From assembly GCA_963971425.1 (NCBI GenBank), contig OZ020519.1, positions 7,580,028-7,644,027 of the forward strand: DNA of 64,000 nucleotides, in the 5' to 3' direction. How positions within the stretch are numbered: the stretch's first letter is position 1; each line of letters begins with the position of its first letter. Origin of the DNA: Bryoerythrophyllum caledonicum. Lineage: Eukaryota > Streptophyta > Bryopsida > Pottiales > Pottiaceae. A program made the translations under genes and the position numbers. This document shows positions 24,501 through 35,502 of this stretch, piece by piece. Below the pieces are notes generated by a model. It did not search any database and was not told the origin of the DNA. It saw only the letters and a program-made list of their open reading frames with translations.

Positions 24501-25942
24501 ACAACCGCATTGCCCGTGCGTCTGGGGCAACCATTGTAAATCGGCCAGAAGAGCTGCAGGAGAGTGATGTTGGTACTGGTTGTGGCCTCTTTGAGGTCAA
24601 ACAGATTGGAGATGAGTACTTCTCTTTCATTGTCGAGTGTAAGGATCCAAAAGCCTGCACAGTCTTGTTAAGAGGACCCAGCAAGGATCTTCTTAACGAG
24701 GTGGAACGCAACTTGGCGGTGAGTCGATGGTCCGTAGCCACTGTTGGCATTGCTTCGTCAATTCCATGTTATTCCCGTTCATTAGTATGCGTCGATGGAT
24801 ACAACCTGGGTCACCTATTTAGGTGGCTTCCTCTGAGTGACTGGGCTTCATAACTCTGTCTGAAGATTGACAATGCTAATTTGATTTTGGATGGATATGC
24901 CAGGATGCCATGGGGGTCGCTCGCAATGTCATCAAGGATACAAAATTGGTTCCAGGTGGTGGAGCCTCAGAAATGGCCGTCGCAGCTATATTGAAGAAAA
25001 AAAGTTCGTCGATTGAAGGTGTTGAGCAGGTTGGTCACTGTGTTTATGAAGATGGATGACCCTCTTTAAAACATTGGGAAATGAATGTTCAGATTATTCG
25101 TTATTGGTTGCTCCTGAGGTGCAGTCCTGGCTTTCTATCTATCATGTATTGTGTTGCTCGAAATATCTGATTCTGAAATTGTTTGGCGGATGGCAGTGGC
25201 CATATAGGGCAGTGGTGCAAGCTCTTGAAGTTATTCCTCGAACTCTAGCTCAGAATTGCGGTGTTAATGTGATTCGGACCATGACTGCCCTTCAAGCCAA
25301 GGTCTGTTCGCTCTTCATTTAATATATGATTCAGTGTACACTGTGATAATTCCTCTAACTCCCTTATCCGTTTGCTGCTGTTTCAGTGTCTATTTGTTTA
25401 AAAGTAAAAGCTGGAGAGTCTTCTTTTCTACCTAGCGAAGCGATTTAGTCAGGATTTGTGTAACAATGTGTTTCATTTTCGTTTGCAGCATGCTAATTGT
25501 GAGAATCCAATGATCGGTATTGATGGCAACACAGGAGAAATTACTGACATGAAAGATCGTGGAGTAAGTATATCTATCTTCAATTTTATCTATCTTGCTC
25601 GTGTCACACGAAACGGGGGATCTTGATAAGTTCTGGATCTTGATAAGTTATTGATATCTCTGTAGATATTTTCGTTCAGTAAATATCTCTGTATTTAAAT
25701 TCGTTATTATTTTACTTTCAGTTTTTGAAGTGAAGTGGGTTTTATGGCTCAAGCAGGTCTGGGACTCATTTGGAGTCAAGTTACAGACTTTAAAGACAGC
25801 GATAGAGGCTGCTTCCATGCTCTTAAGAATTGATGACATCGTGAGTGGCATTAAGAAGAAGCAGGCTGCTGCAACTGCACCCCAGCAACCCGTAACATCA
25901 ACTGGGGAAGATGTTGATAGTGAGCAAATGATTCCAGAGTAG
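21510..25942 (+). CDS. CCT3: T-complex protein 1 subunit gamma (CCT3), 14 exons, intact
   Basis: Gamma subunit of the cytosolic TRiC/CCT chaperonin, the double-ring ATPase that folds actin and tubulin. Exons: 21510-21534, 21640-21701, 21976-22048, 22184-22251, 22376-22445, 22771-22839, 23153-23224, 23504-23577, 23810-24087, 24334-24718, 24904-25029, 25197-25301, 25489-25563, 25757-25942. All have GT-AG borders and phases agree, giving 555 residues, the usual plant length. Landmarks: start MQAPVLVL, RTTLGPRAMLKMLLDASGG, GDGTTS at 90-95 (ATP site), SCIGTKFTS, GLREVDIKKYIKTEKIPGGQ, ITEKGLSDLASHYLSKAG, AIRRLRKTDNNRIARA, LVPGGGA (about 407-413), RTLAQNCGVNVIRTMTALQ, RIDDIVSGIKKKQ near the end. Some codons are split by introns (Asn9, the G before IVL, Ala100, Trp264). 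Exon choice follows the plant CCT3 sequence. No sign of damage. Introns carry none of the repeat families. Confidence 0.96.
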
Positions 25943-26201
25943 GTTTGCGTGAGGTTAAACCCAACATACACCGGAAACGTATGTCCTGCCAGGTGGTTTA
26001 CCCGGCAGAGATGTTATCTGCCGCAGCCGAGCTAATAAATCGGCATATCAGGGTTTGGTAATGAGTAGAATGCTGGTTAGACATTGAGTGTTACTTCCAC
26101 TGCAGCCTTTCCCGGAGTGTGCCCCAGACATTTTAGTTAGACAAGGGATGAATGAGAGACATAGATATTTTTCTTTCATCAGGTTTTGGATTCTTTGCCA
26201 G
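25943..26201. other. 3' flank of CCT3
   Basis: Presumed 3' UTR and downstream spacer. An open plus-strand frame from 26088 runs into the first exon-like block of the next feature (PFPECAPDILVRQGMNERH), so that block may start earlier than given. Confidence 0.4.
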
Positions 26202-26738
26202 GGAGCTGGCGCAAATTTTGAGGTGGATAGGAAATTCAACGGGAAGGAACAGGTACTGGTTCGTGTTTGAGGCACTCATCTGTATACTGTTGTGGGTTCT
26301 TTCTACACTGGTCTTGGAATCTCAGTGATCAATGCAGGTGGTCATCAAGCGCAAGTGGGCGAGTCGCTGTAACTTACTTTCTGGCGAGATGCTTATTATT
26401 AGGCTTTTGACATATGAAAGCGTGAACAGGAGATTGATTCTCTCAGTGGTTGCTTTGGATGAGGACAGTACCAACAGTTTCTCAAGAGCTACGGTATGTT
26501 GCTCCTAGGCCTAGATAGCCTTTCCTGTCTTTCTTATCCCTGATTGACGTGAATCTTCGTCTTCAGACAATTAATTCTCATAGAAATACCATGGTTTCTT
26601 TTCCTCAGAAAACAGATATGCCAAAGTTAGGAATCTACTGATGAATTGATACCGCATGATTACGTTCCAATTAGTGAGGAGAATCGTCTGCATTTTGATC
26701 CCACGATAAATCGTATTGCGAATTTTATTCAGGCCTAG
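26202..26738 (+). pseudogene. Unrecognised multi-exon gene fragment, one frameshift
   Basis: Three exon-like blocks with good splice borders join in phase: 26202-26252 (GAGANFEVDRKFNGKEQ), 26338-26493 (VVIKRKWASRCN, GEMLIIRLLTYESVNRRL, ILSVVALDEDSTNSFSRAT) and 26609-26738 (KTDMPKLGIY, then after a one-base shift DELIPHDYVPISEENRLHFD and INRIANFIQA before TAG). The third block is 130 bases, one too many for an open frame, and the excess T lies near 26639. The protein text looks coding (mixed hydrophobic and charged, strand-like) but I do not recognise the family. Either a recent pseudogene or gene fragment, or a sequencing error in a real 3' gene end. Same orientation as CCT3, ~0.26 kb downstream. 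Confidence 0.45.
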
Positions 26739-28390
26739 AAGGGCGTCCTCGAGAGGTGGATTAGTGGGCCTATTACCTGTGCTAAGTGCTTGGCACGATG
26801 TTTTGGTGTTACGCTAAAAAGGAGTCAGACATTGATACCTTGTGCTCAGGTCTCACTGACTTCTTCAACGGGGATAGTTTCTCCAACTCGCGTGAGCAAT
26901 CGCTGCAAGAGGCTCATCAACCCAGCAGCTCGTGTGGTTATGGGGAGCCCTGCCCTGCCTCTTCAGTCCTGGATGTGTCAGGTGAGCGGGGTAAGGTGCC
27001 TTGTTTGGTAAGTCCTGGTTTTCGGAAGGGTGCACTCAATCTAAAGGTGGCTGGCTGCTGCAGGACGAGTGATGAGGCTTGTCATTGGCACTGTCAACAC
27101 CTGTCCCTGATGCAGAAACCCACCAACGCCTACTTGCATTCATGGCATCTGGAGGTATGACACAGACTCTGTGTGTTCTGATTCCTACTTGGTTTGATAC
27201 CTCTGGTTGTACAATTCCCTCGCATCACGGTCAGGTTATTCTTCCACTTACATCAGACATGAGGATGTTTAGGTTATGCCCCACATCATATGACTTGTCC
27301 CAATGCCTTTTATCTTGGTAACCGTGCCACAAGCAGATGAGGACTCTTGATTCCCTAAGGTGGCTGACCATGGTTAAACTCGTGGTTTGCTGTGTGACAT
27401 CTGCCATTGGATGGGTTGTCCTCTTTTAATTCATGAAAAACACACCGGAAACTGGGTTATTCTATTCCTTAATACCGGGGCTGACTCCTCTAACAAAGGA
27501 TTTGTATTTTTTTTGGCAACTTGTCTTCAAAGTGCAAGTCTCTGTAACATGCTCATGACAAGAAGATTTTCTCAAGGTTGAACATTGCACCAATCTGGGT
27601 CAAATTCATGGTACCATTCCACCATCATTGCACTCTCCCATGTTGAAGTGATAATTTGAAAAGGTCAGCCATTATCCTAGACAAAGACATAGATTTGAAA
27701 TAGCCTTGTAAGCATTTGTGTGTGTTCTAACTGATTGACGATAAGGTCAAGTGGAATATTGGCCAGTTTGATACATGCAGCCCTCTAATGCTTTTATGCA
27801 CATGCTAATATGTTGGGAATGAAGTTTAATGCTTCCTCTGTGGGTCCATGATGATCTCTCTCTCTCTCTCTTGGTGAGATAGGGTGACTCATCGATATCC
27901 AACAACAATTGCCAGTTAGCCTTATCCGTGTTTTCCCAAAGAAGTGTGTACTTGGTCAGGCTTCTATTGGTTCTCCATTCATAACATTACTTACCACTTG
28001 TACCTAGGTCGAGAATGGCCAGGGGATGACCCTCAAGGGGATGGACTGAGATGGATAGGGTCATCCAACCAGTCCCCTTGCCTTTTCTTGCAACTCGTTC
28101 CTGTGTTCGCTCATAGTCCCACTCAAATCCTAAACCCTAAAAATCACCAATAAACCAAAACTTAGCCCTAAATTTGATCCATGAACCATAAACCCTAAAA
28201 TCTTGTTGTTGGGGGATTGGAGAGGGAATGACCCCCATCCATTCCCTTAGGGACCAATAAAGAGGTCATTTCTCCTTGGCTGATCAAAAGTGCCATAGTT
28301 GGGGAGAAAATCGGACAAGGGCCCTATTGGAATCCACAAGAGATTCTAGACCCCATCAAATCATTCATTCTTCTTGTGTTCAACTTTAGC
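26739..28390. other. Intergenic, partly unique sequence
   Basis: 26739-27330 has moderate GC and overlapping open frames in two plus-strand frames without a recognisable domain; it might hold further exons of the fragment just upstream. 27330-28390 shows nothing beyond a (TC)n tract near 27857-27872 and the duplicated phrase AACCCTAAAA near 28133 and 28193. Confidence 0.35.
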
Positions 28391-30120
28391 TTAACCCCTA
28401 AAGGCCCAATGTCCCCTCGGAGGACATTTTGAGTTTGGATAGGGTACCACGTTCTCAAATTTAGGCATGATTTTTTGAGATTTTTGTTGAATGTGCAACT
28501 TTTTATTAGCTTCCCATAGACATAATTTTCGTAGAAATCCGACTTACGGTTCAAAAGTTACAATTTTTTTCAGTGGCATATTCAAATAGTGCAGTGGTTT
28601 AGTGTGACATATAACAAATAGTGTAACAATACTTTAATTAACTCTAAATTGAATAGAAATTTGAGTTTTTGTCCATTTAAGGGGGAAAAAATCCTCTTGG
28701 AAAGAAAATGGAAATCTTTGCATCTACAATACAGATTTTCGAATTTCAAAATAAAAGAAGGATATGATATATGCAAAAATTGAAGTGTATTCTTGATTCT
28801 TAGCACCTAGTTGCATTGTAGGATTTTTGACCCCTAAAGGCCCAAGGCATTTTCACACCAAAATCACCTCAAAATTGCTTGTTCTAGTACAATGAGTAAT
28901 AAGGCAATCAAAACCTTTTATTTCTACATCTAACAGTAGGATATAAATCAAGACTTATTCGTTGATGTCCTCACAAGATTTCACAAACTTCAACCGCAGG
29001 GATTAAAATATTAGTGTTTGAAGTAGAGGAAACTGTTCTTTTTGACCCCTGCTTTGAGTGGATCTGCATACTTTGACTACACATGGTGTCAAATTTTTGC
29101 ACTACACAAGGTCCGAAAACATTACCATCGTGTTAATCATGATGTTATTTCCTTGTATAGCGTATTAAAACATGTGTGCAAGGAGTGGAGGTTCAAAAAT
29201 TGCCATTTCACGTTTTACTTTTTTATGAACTAAATATGTTTTAGAATGAAGATCCGAATGGTCGATAAGAAATTTTACACCACATCTTGTATTAGAAAAA
29301 ATCAAATGTAAGAAATATGAAGATCTCTAAGTTTTATAGGGAAAAGAAGAAGTTCTTTTATTACCTTGCCTAACAAAGTGTGACAATGTGCAAAAATGTT
29401 TAACTTAGATTATTATGCTATTCTCTACTTAAGACAAGAGATTTTTTTTTGACAATATGAAAGGAAATCATATTATTTGCTAGTATTGAAAATCTCACAT
29501 TCAATAGATTGTCCTAGCAATAGTTTTGGAGTTGCCAGACGTGTCCAATCTCCCCATTTGAAATTCAAAACCCTATAACTTTTTCATTAAATGTCGGATT
29601 TAGGAAAAAAAATTGGACTCACATAAAAGCTTTTGGCAATGTCCATCTATAGTAGAAATTTAAAAAATGAACGTTATAATTTGACACCATAGGAACGTGC
29701 CCAAACCTTCAAGGGTCCCCCAAGGGGACTCTTGGGTCTTTAGGGATTAAGGACATCTTTTACCTCTCTTCTACTTCTAAAATTTGGTGCACATATGCCT
29801 ACCATGATCCCTTTTAAGTTAAAATTAGAATATCATGGAGTGTAGTGCAAAAAATGCCATAGAAGATGGTCAAAATTTATTGAAGGTGTTTAGTATGACC
29901 TCAAGAAGAGCTTATGTCTCACTTCAAAGGTTGATATCTTTCAATCCCTGCGGTCAAACTGATTAAAATTTTTACCACATACACTTGTACAATCCCAGTG
30001 CAAGATCCTACTGTTAGATATGTAGAAATTGGATTTGTTTGTATTTTGTGTTGAATGCATTGAAAATGGCAAATTTCAGTAAGTTTGGGTGCTAAAATGC
30101 CTTGGGCCTTATGGGGTTAG
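28391..30120. mobile_element. TTAA-flanked element (family A-prime), interrupted by a nested family A copy
   Basis: Begins TTAA CCCCTAAAGGCCCAAT at 28391 and ends CTTGGGCCTTATGGGGTTAG at 30120. Without the insert (28827-29750) it is ~810 bp and aligns along its length with the split copy at 61575-63731 (GGACATTTTGAGTTTGG, GGTACCACGTTCTCAA, GTTGCATTGTAGGATTTT, CAAGATCCTAC and others). Its ends are the same as those of family A but the interior is different, so the two are separate subfamilies with shared termini. Confidence 0.75.
28827..29750 (+). mobile_element. TTAA-flanked TIR element (family A), forward copy nested in A-prime
   Basis: Left end TTGA CCCCTAAAGGCCCAAGG, right end CTTGGGTCTTTAGGGATTAA. 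It sits inside the A-prime element between GTAGGATTTT and GGACATCTTTTAC, which are contiguous in the sister copy at 63361-63380. About 920 bp, no coding capacity. It carries the family hallmarks GCATTTTCACACC, TGGTGTCAAATTTTTGCAC and AAGAAGTTCTTTTATTACCTTGCC. Confidence 0.75.
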
Positions 30121-30739
30121 AGATGACCCACATTAGAAATTGAACCTAGGGAACAACTGAAACGTGCTCTAAATCTAGGGAACGACTGAAACGTGCTCTA
30201 GATTTGCCACCACCATCTAAAAGAAAAAGGTTTATTCAGCTGAGGTAGCTATGAAATGTTCTGTTGTAGCTATGGAATGTTAAGTTGCCCATGCCCATGT
30301 GGCCAGCATCAGATTGAAATATCTGGTGTACCTCTTTCTTTTTGGAAAGCTGCTCAATTTGTAGGAGATTTACGACTTTCTTTTGAACTCATGAACTAAA
30401 AAAGAATGCTCCAACTACTCCCTCTGAAATTCCTCCTGTCAATCATCACTGATCACGCTCACCATTTGGCTAGCCATAGCACCAGCAATAAATTCTTCAC
30501 ATTCGACATGCTTCTCCATTTATTCCTCGTTTGTTTCTGTGTGTTTGTATTGATGTACACTTTTGTAGTAAGATGTCTTACTGTCATTTGAACAACATTG
30601 TTGGACATTACCTCCCTTATTGCTCTATATAATAATAAAAACCACTACTACCCATCCAGTGAAACAAGGTATATTGCGATTGCCGAGACAAAGTAAGGTT
30701 GGATGACCTATCACCACCACGAACCCCAGAACCAACAAT
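30121..30739. other. Spacer; insertion context of the copia element
   Basis: No gene found. A short direct repeat GAACGACTGAAACGTGCTCTA occurs twice near 30150 and 30180. The CACCACCACGAACCCC text just before the LTR is interrupted by the retrotransposon. Confidence 0.4.
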
Positions 30740-30744
30740 CTAAT
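30740..30744. repeat. 5-bp TSD (CTAAT) of copia element, left copy
   Basis: CTAAT abuts the TG of the LTR and recurs at 36228-36232 after the other LTR. Confidence 0.85.
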
Positions 30745-31057
30745 TGTTGAGAGACTCAAGTGAGAGAGGGAATGAGACGAGCAAAAGAGCAAGAGCTCCT
30801 CCTCAGATCCAGGGTTTAATCCCCGGAGGTTGGTACATTAGGAGTCCGTTCACTGGTGATAGGATCCTCATGTCGTACCATTAGTGGTAGTTAATCTAGT
30901 ATTAAGTGTCATGATCAGGTGGTAATCCCGCTACAATATGGTAATCCCACTATGATACGGTTAGGTGAACCGTACTAGGTCTAGGGTAGGTCTAGACTAG
31001 GTCCTAGTTAGTGGAGGACCCTGGAGTGGATGGATGTGCTATCATCCTATCTTAACA
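30745..31057 (-). repeat. 3' LTR of copia element
   Basis: 313 bp, differs from the 5' LTR only at the fourth base of its last eight (TCTTAACA against TCTCAACA). It contains the internal near-duplication GGTAATCCCGCTACAATAT / GGTAATCCCACTATGATAC. Confidence 0.93.
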
Positions 31058-31068
31058 CTCCTCCTCGA
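31058..31068 (-). other. Polypurine tract of copia element
   Basis: On the minus strand CGAGGAGGAG lies immediately before the 3' LTR (TGTTAAG...), the position of the plus-strand priming site. Confidence 0.75.
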
Positions 31069-31118
31069 ACGATGAACTTCCTCATTAAAAAACCTAAATA
31101 TTAGGAAAAAGAGTGAAT

Positions 31119-32006
31119 TCACCGTTCGCCTAATTCTCCCAGGGTTCGCATTCCGGCTGCCCTGATGAGTTTTCGATGTTGGTGTGCGGGAAGTGCCTTT
31201 GTTAGGACGTCGGCTATGTTCTCTGCTGAAGCAATCTTCTTTACTTGAATCTGGTTTGTGTCCGTCAAGTCCTGTGTGTACCCGAAGATATGAGGGCTGA
31301 TGTGTTTTATTCTATCAGCTTTGATGAAGCCCGAGGTGACTTGTTCCACACACGCGGCGTTGTCCTCAAAAATCATTGTTGGCTTGTCCGAGTTGACGAT
31401 CCCACACTGTTGGAAAATGGCCTGTTGCATCGTCCTCAGCCATACGGCCTCCCTGGACGCTTCGTGGAATGCAAGTAATTCTGCATGGTTGGTGGAGGTG
31501 GCTGTCACGGTCTGCTCGGTGGATCTCCACGAAATTGGTGCGCCATTCTTCACGAAGATGTATCTTGTTTGGGACTTGCCTGTAACAGGGTCGTTCTTGA
31601 AACCAGAGTCGGCGTAGCCAATGATATCATTGCCGGCGTTCTTCTTAAAATGTAGACCAAGGTCTTCAGTGCCGTGTAAGTAGCGTAGGAGATGTTTGAT
31701 CCCCTGCCAGTGGCGCATTGTAGGTCGTTGGTTGTGCCTTGCTAGTACGCTGACTGCAAATGATATGTCGGGTCGCGTGTTTGTCGTGAGATAGAGTAGC
31801 GCTCCCACTGTTGCTAAGTACTGAGTTTTATCGACCTCCTCCTCGCCGTCGTCAGCGAGTCTGTAGGGGTCGTCTTCGGTCTTGCTTCGACCGATCATGG
31901 GCGCGGACAATGCATTCGCGTTTTCCATGTTGAACGTGCTCAGGAGCTTTTTAACATAGGTCTGTTGATGAAGTCGGGATAGTGCTGTACCTGTAATCCA
32001 AGGCAA
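31119..32006 (-). pseudogene. Copia RNase H domain segment (frame 3 of broken pol)
   Basis: Open frame of 295 codons. Text: HQQTYVKKLLSTFNMENA, TVGALLYLTTNTRPDISFA, GYADSGFKND (first catalytic Asp of RNase H), SWRSTEQTVTATSTNHAELL (with the catalytic Glu), FEDNAACV (Asp), FIKADRIKHISPHIFGY, and ENIADVLTKALP near the end, followed by the natural stop. This is the typical C-terminal end of copia pol. It overlaps the RT frame because of a small indel near 31975-32005, so the listed start is not biological. Confidence 0.9.
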
Positions 32007-32794
32007 TACGACGTGCGGCCTAACACTTTCATTTCAAAAGTTTTGGTTAGAATGCTCTCCACATGAGCGCATAAGGCTGCAGTGCCAATGGAGTTTAAGT
32101 CATCGACGTATACTGCCAATATGACGAATCCTGATTCGTCCCGCAAGACAAATACATAGGGTAGTGCTGGATGATTAGAAAATCCATGCACAAGTAAGAA
32201 ACTTTTCAAATGGTGGTACCATGCCCTACCCGCCTGCTTTCTCAAGCCGGTGAACTTGCCGGGCTTGGCAGGGCTTACAGTAGGTAAGAAATCAGGTGGC
32301 GGTTTAATATGGATTTCCGCGTCTAAATCTCCATAGAGATAGGCTATTACTACATCGAGTAAGCGTGTTTCAAGCGTCATTTCGACCGCGAGGCTAAGTA
32401 TATATCTAAATGATGTACTGTCCATAACCGGGGAATAGGTCTGTTCGAAATCAATGCCAGGTTTCTGGGTGTAACCCTGGGCTACGAGCCGGACTTTGAA
32501 CCGAACCACATGTCCGTGTTCATCACGTTTACGCGTGGAAATAAGTCTGTGTCCTATTGGTTTAGTGTCCAAGTTCGTGATTAGTGGTCCAAAGACACCA
32601 CGTTTACGTAGGGATTGGTATTTCGTCTGTAGGGCAGTTTCCCACTGCGGCCAATCGGATCTACGTTTAGCTTGGTCTAGGGTCATAGGGTCAGAGTCGA
32701 GGTTAGTTAATCTCGAGATAAATACTTCTGGCTCCTCCCATGGGACTCTAGTGGACTCTATCAGTGTTGACGTGATACGTCGGTCCATGTGCAT
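31940..32794 (-). pseudogene. Copia reverse transcriptase segment (frame 2 of broken pol)
   Basis: Open frame of 284 codons plus upstream text in the same frame (VAPAKKRKTRHSSPVPST from about 32880). Landmarks: WPQWETALQTKYQSL, KVRLVAQGYTQKPGIDFEQT, YSPVMDSTSFRYILSLA, LLDVVIAYLYGDLDAEIHIK, the catalytic YVDD box (LAVYVDDLNS), CLGLQVQH before the frame breaks. Of the usual FLHG-type stretch, AYLYGDL is intact. The polymerase core shows no stop. Confidence 0.9.
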
Positions 32795-32865
32795 GGTGGC
32801 TGCATGTGCGTGCGAGGTACTAGGGACTGGACTAGAGTGCCGTGTTTTCCTCTTTTTTGCTGGAG

Positions 32866-34575
32866 CTACAGGTACTGTGTTACCCGAGCCTGGATTGGAT
32901 TCCTGATTATACGTGGACCTGACTGAAATCCGTCTGGGATTTTCTCAGCTAGGTTCTTTAAATTAATTATTTTGCGGACCTCTGCGTCTGCTAGCGTGGT
33001 TCGAGGATGAGGGTTCAAAGTCAGAGTCTCTAAGGCTCTAAAATTCAAGTCAGTGTCTCGACCTGGGTGTAATGAACCTGGGAATTTATTTTCCACGAAC
33101 TTACAGTTCTGGAATCTGGCTTTGTATAAAGCATCGCTAGTTGGTAATTTATATCGTATTATACTAGGTGTGTCATAACCTAGGTAGATGGCCTTGTGCC
33201 TGTGAGGTGCGATGGTTTTTAATTTTGGTTCGGGTAGAGGTATCCAGACCTCAAAAACGAAAGTGCGTAAGTGCGCTATGTGGGGTATGCGTCCTGACAT
33301 CAGCTCTAGTGGGGTTTGGGTGAGCAACATGGTTGGTCTAAATCTGAGAAGTAGAGATGCGTGTAAGACCGCATGTCCCCACATCGAGGGGGATAAACAT
33401 GCATGAAGTAATAAGGGTCGAACTACAAGCTGCAGTTTCTTTATGTATGCCTCAGCGAGGCCATTCTGTGAGTGCTCATAGGATACCGAGTATGTTAGTT
33501 CTATCCCTGAGGCTATACAAAAGTCCTCGAAGGCTTGGGATTTGAACTCTATAGCGTTGTCCATTCTTAGGAAACATACTTGGTTATCAGGGAAATGGTT
33601 CCTGAATCGTAGGATCATAGCTAAGGTTTTTGAAAAAACCATGTTCCTAGTCGTTAGCAACGAGACCTCAGCGTGTCTACCCGAAGCATCGACTAAAACC
33701 TAAAAGTACTTGAACTGACCTGATTTCTGTGTGATTGAGCCGCAGACGTCACCCTATAGGCGATATAAGGCAGCTGGCATCTCCGCCGGTAACTTCCATT
33801 GCAACGGTTGCCTTATGAGCTTGCCTTGAATGCAGGCTTCACACGCGTCCACGTGCTCCGCGTAGCTAGCGCAGAGGCCGTGACCGGTCAACATGGGAAT
33901 CATCTTCCTCATGATAGTTGTCCCAGGGTGTCCAAGCCGGCGATGCCACACATCCGCTTTGCTACTTGCAACGTGATATGTTGCTTTTTCGCTTTCCTGG
34001 GACAGGCAAGGGGTACTAGCTCTTAGCCGTGAGGCCCTCGAGTGTTCACCAGCCTCTTCTTTACTCAAATGAGCAAGGCTTGCTTCCATATCAGAGATGG
34101 TAAGCTTGTATAGGCCATTGACTCCCGCGCGTGCGGTGGCGAGGATCCTCGGCCCTTGCCTGAGTTCCAGCGCCTCTTCATCGTTCGCACTCGCAGTGGA
34201 AACGTGGATACGGTTCGCTCTTAAGTCTCGGTAGCTGATCAGGCTACGAGGAGCGTCCGGGGCGTACATAGCCCGTTCACAAATCAAAGGGTGTCCTCCG
34301 GGCAATGCTATTGTTGCCCGGCCCTCACGAAATCTGAAATTTCGTCGCCCTGCGATGGTGACGATGTCACAACATTGCCATGGGTCGTTTTGATTTGTGA
34401 ACTCAAAGAACCTAGAATCCTGCAGTATGGTATGAGTTGATGCACTATCGAGCAAAGCTATTTTTGCTTTGGCCGTCTGTGATACTCTCTGGACCATATA
34501 TATCTCAGGATCTAGTTCGCAGAGCGTGAGGGATGGTACATCAAGAGTGTGGGTTTCTCTTTTCCCATCCTTCAA
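32866..34575 (-). pseudogene. Copia protease and integrase segment, interrupted by two TAG codons
   Basis: One frame in three open pieces. 34575-33754: aspartic protease core ALLDSASTHTIL (usual D-S/T-G-A replaced by D-S-A-S), then integrase zinc-binding region WHRRLGHPG...CEACIQGKL. A TAG follows LYRL, then GDVCGSITQKSGQFKYF, a second TAG, then VLVDASGRHAEVSLL (first catalytic Asp), LRMDNAIEFKSQAFEDFC (second Asp; the usual D-N-G reads DNA), YSVSYEHSQNGLAEAYIKKL (Glu is expected and present), SMWGHAVLHASLLL and the GYDTPSIIRYKL C-terminal region. The frame is lost around 32920-32945. Confidence 0.9.
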
Positions 34576-34578
34576 CGC

Positions 34579-35502
34579 CTAGAGTTCCTTAAACATCTCA
34601 GTGAAATAGTGTGGAGCACGACATTCTTTGGCATAGTGTCCCTTTCGGCCACACTTATGACAGGCTCCTTTAACACTCTTACTGGACGACTGAGACGACT
34701 TGTCTATTTTTGGTTTGTTTGCATACCTTTTGTGCGTTGAACGTTCACCTTTCGGTTTGTTCCATTCACCTTTTTGTTTGCGCTTAGGTGCATCTGTGAC
34801 GTGTGACTCGCGGCTGGGGTTCGACTCCTTCTTTGTGGACGAAGTCCCCGCGCTTGGAGTCTTCGACGTCTTGTCAATCTCGCTCGCGCGAACTTCCTTG
34901 GTTGGGCGAGATTTTGCGTTCTTGAGCAGTAGCTGTTGTTGCTTCTCGGCTAACAGCAAGTATGACATTAGTTCTGAATGTTTTGTGAATTTCATGTTAC
35001 GGTATTGCTGAGCTAAAATCGCACAAGCAGGAGGAAAGGTGGACAACGTCTTATCTATAAGATCGGTGTCGGTGAGTCTGTCTCCACAGAGTCGGAGTTG
35101 TGCCGCTATCCTGTGAAGCTCGGCGTTGAAGAGAAGGAAATTCGGAAAACCCAGTACGCGGAGGTTTATCCAATCACTCCGTGCCTGGGGCAGAAATATA
35201 GTCTCCTCGTGCTCGAAGCACGCCTCTAGCGCCTTCCACATCTCCGAAGGTTCATCAACTTGTATGTACTGCTGTCTCAACGATGTGTCGAGGTGACGTC
35301 TTAGGATGAGCAGCGTCTGCCATATGAATGGTGGTGGTAGGTCCACCGCGATTGTCTCGTCCAGAGCTCCGATTAGTTCCTCTGCACACAAGTAGGTGCG
35401 TACGTCAATACTCCACTCGAGATAGTTAGACCCATCAGGTTCCAGTGGATCGAAATAAAGTGGCTGTGTCCGGGTCTCCCGGACTCGAGGCAGTGTTGCC
35501 AT
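34579..35502 (-). CDS. Copia gag with CCHC zinc knuckle
   Basis: 307 codons starting MATLPRVRETRTQ and ending at TAG. Capsid-type helical region (EWSIDVRTYLCAEELIGALD, DTSLRQQYIQVDEPSEMWKA, LRLCGDRLTDTDLIDKTLST), a Lys/Ser-rich linker, then the nucleocapsid knuckle C281-x2-C284-x4-H289-x4-C294 (CHKCGRKGHYAKEC). The stop at 34579-34581 is in the same frame as the protease that follows just four bases later, so gag and pol are separated by a single codon. In many copia elements gag and pol are one ORF. Whether this TAG is a mutation or a functional separator cannot be decided from one copy. Confidence 0.88.
   Translation of the reverse strand: MATLPRVRETRTQPLYFDPLEPDGSNYLEWSIDVRTYLCAEELIGALDETIAVDLPPPFIWQTLLILRRHLDTSLRQQYIQVDEPSEMWKALEACFEHEETIFLPQARSDWINLRVLGFPNFLLFNAELHRIAAQLRLCGDRLTDTDLIDKTLSTFPPACAILAQQYRNMKFTKHSELMSYLLLAEKQQQLLLKNAKSRPTKEVRASEIDKTSKTPSAGTSSTKKESNPSRESHVTDAPKRKQKGEWNKPKGERSTHKRYANKPKIDKSSQSSSKSVKGACHKCGRKGHYAKECRAPHYFTEMFKEL

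Noticed and set aside
31245-31617. Plus-strand open frames across the copia RNase H region
   Set aside because: Antisense shadows of the copia pol.
33754-34581. Genetic-code reassignment of TAG to explain the copia stops
   Set aside because: The window's host genes use ordinary stops and the element also has frameshifts, so mutation is the simpler explanation.
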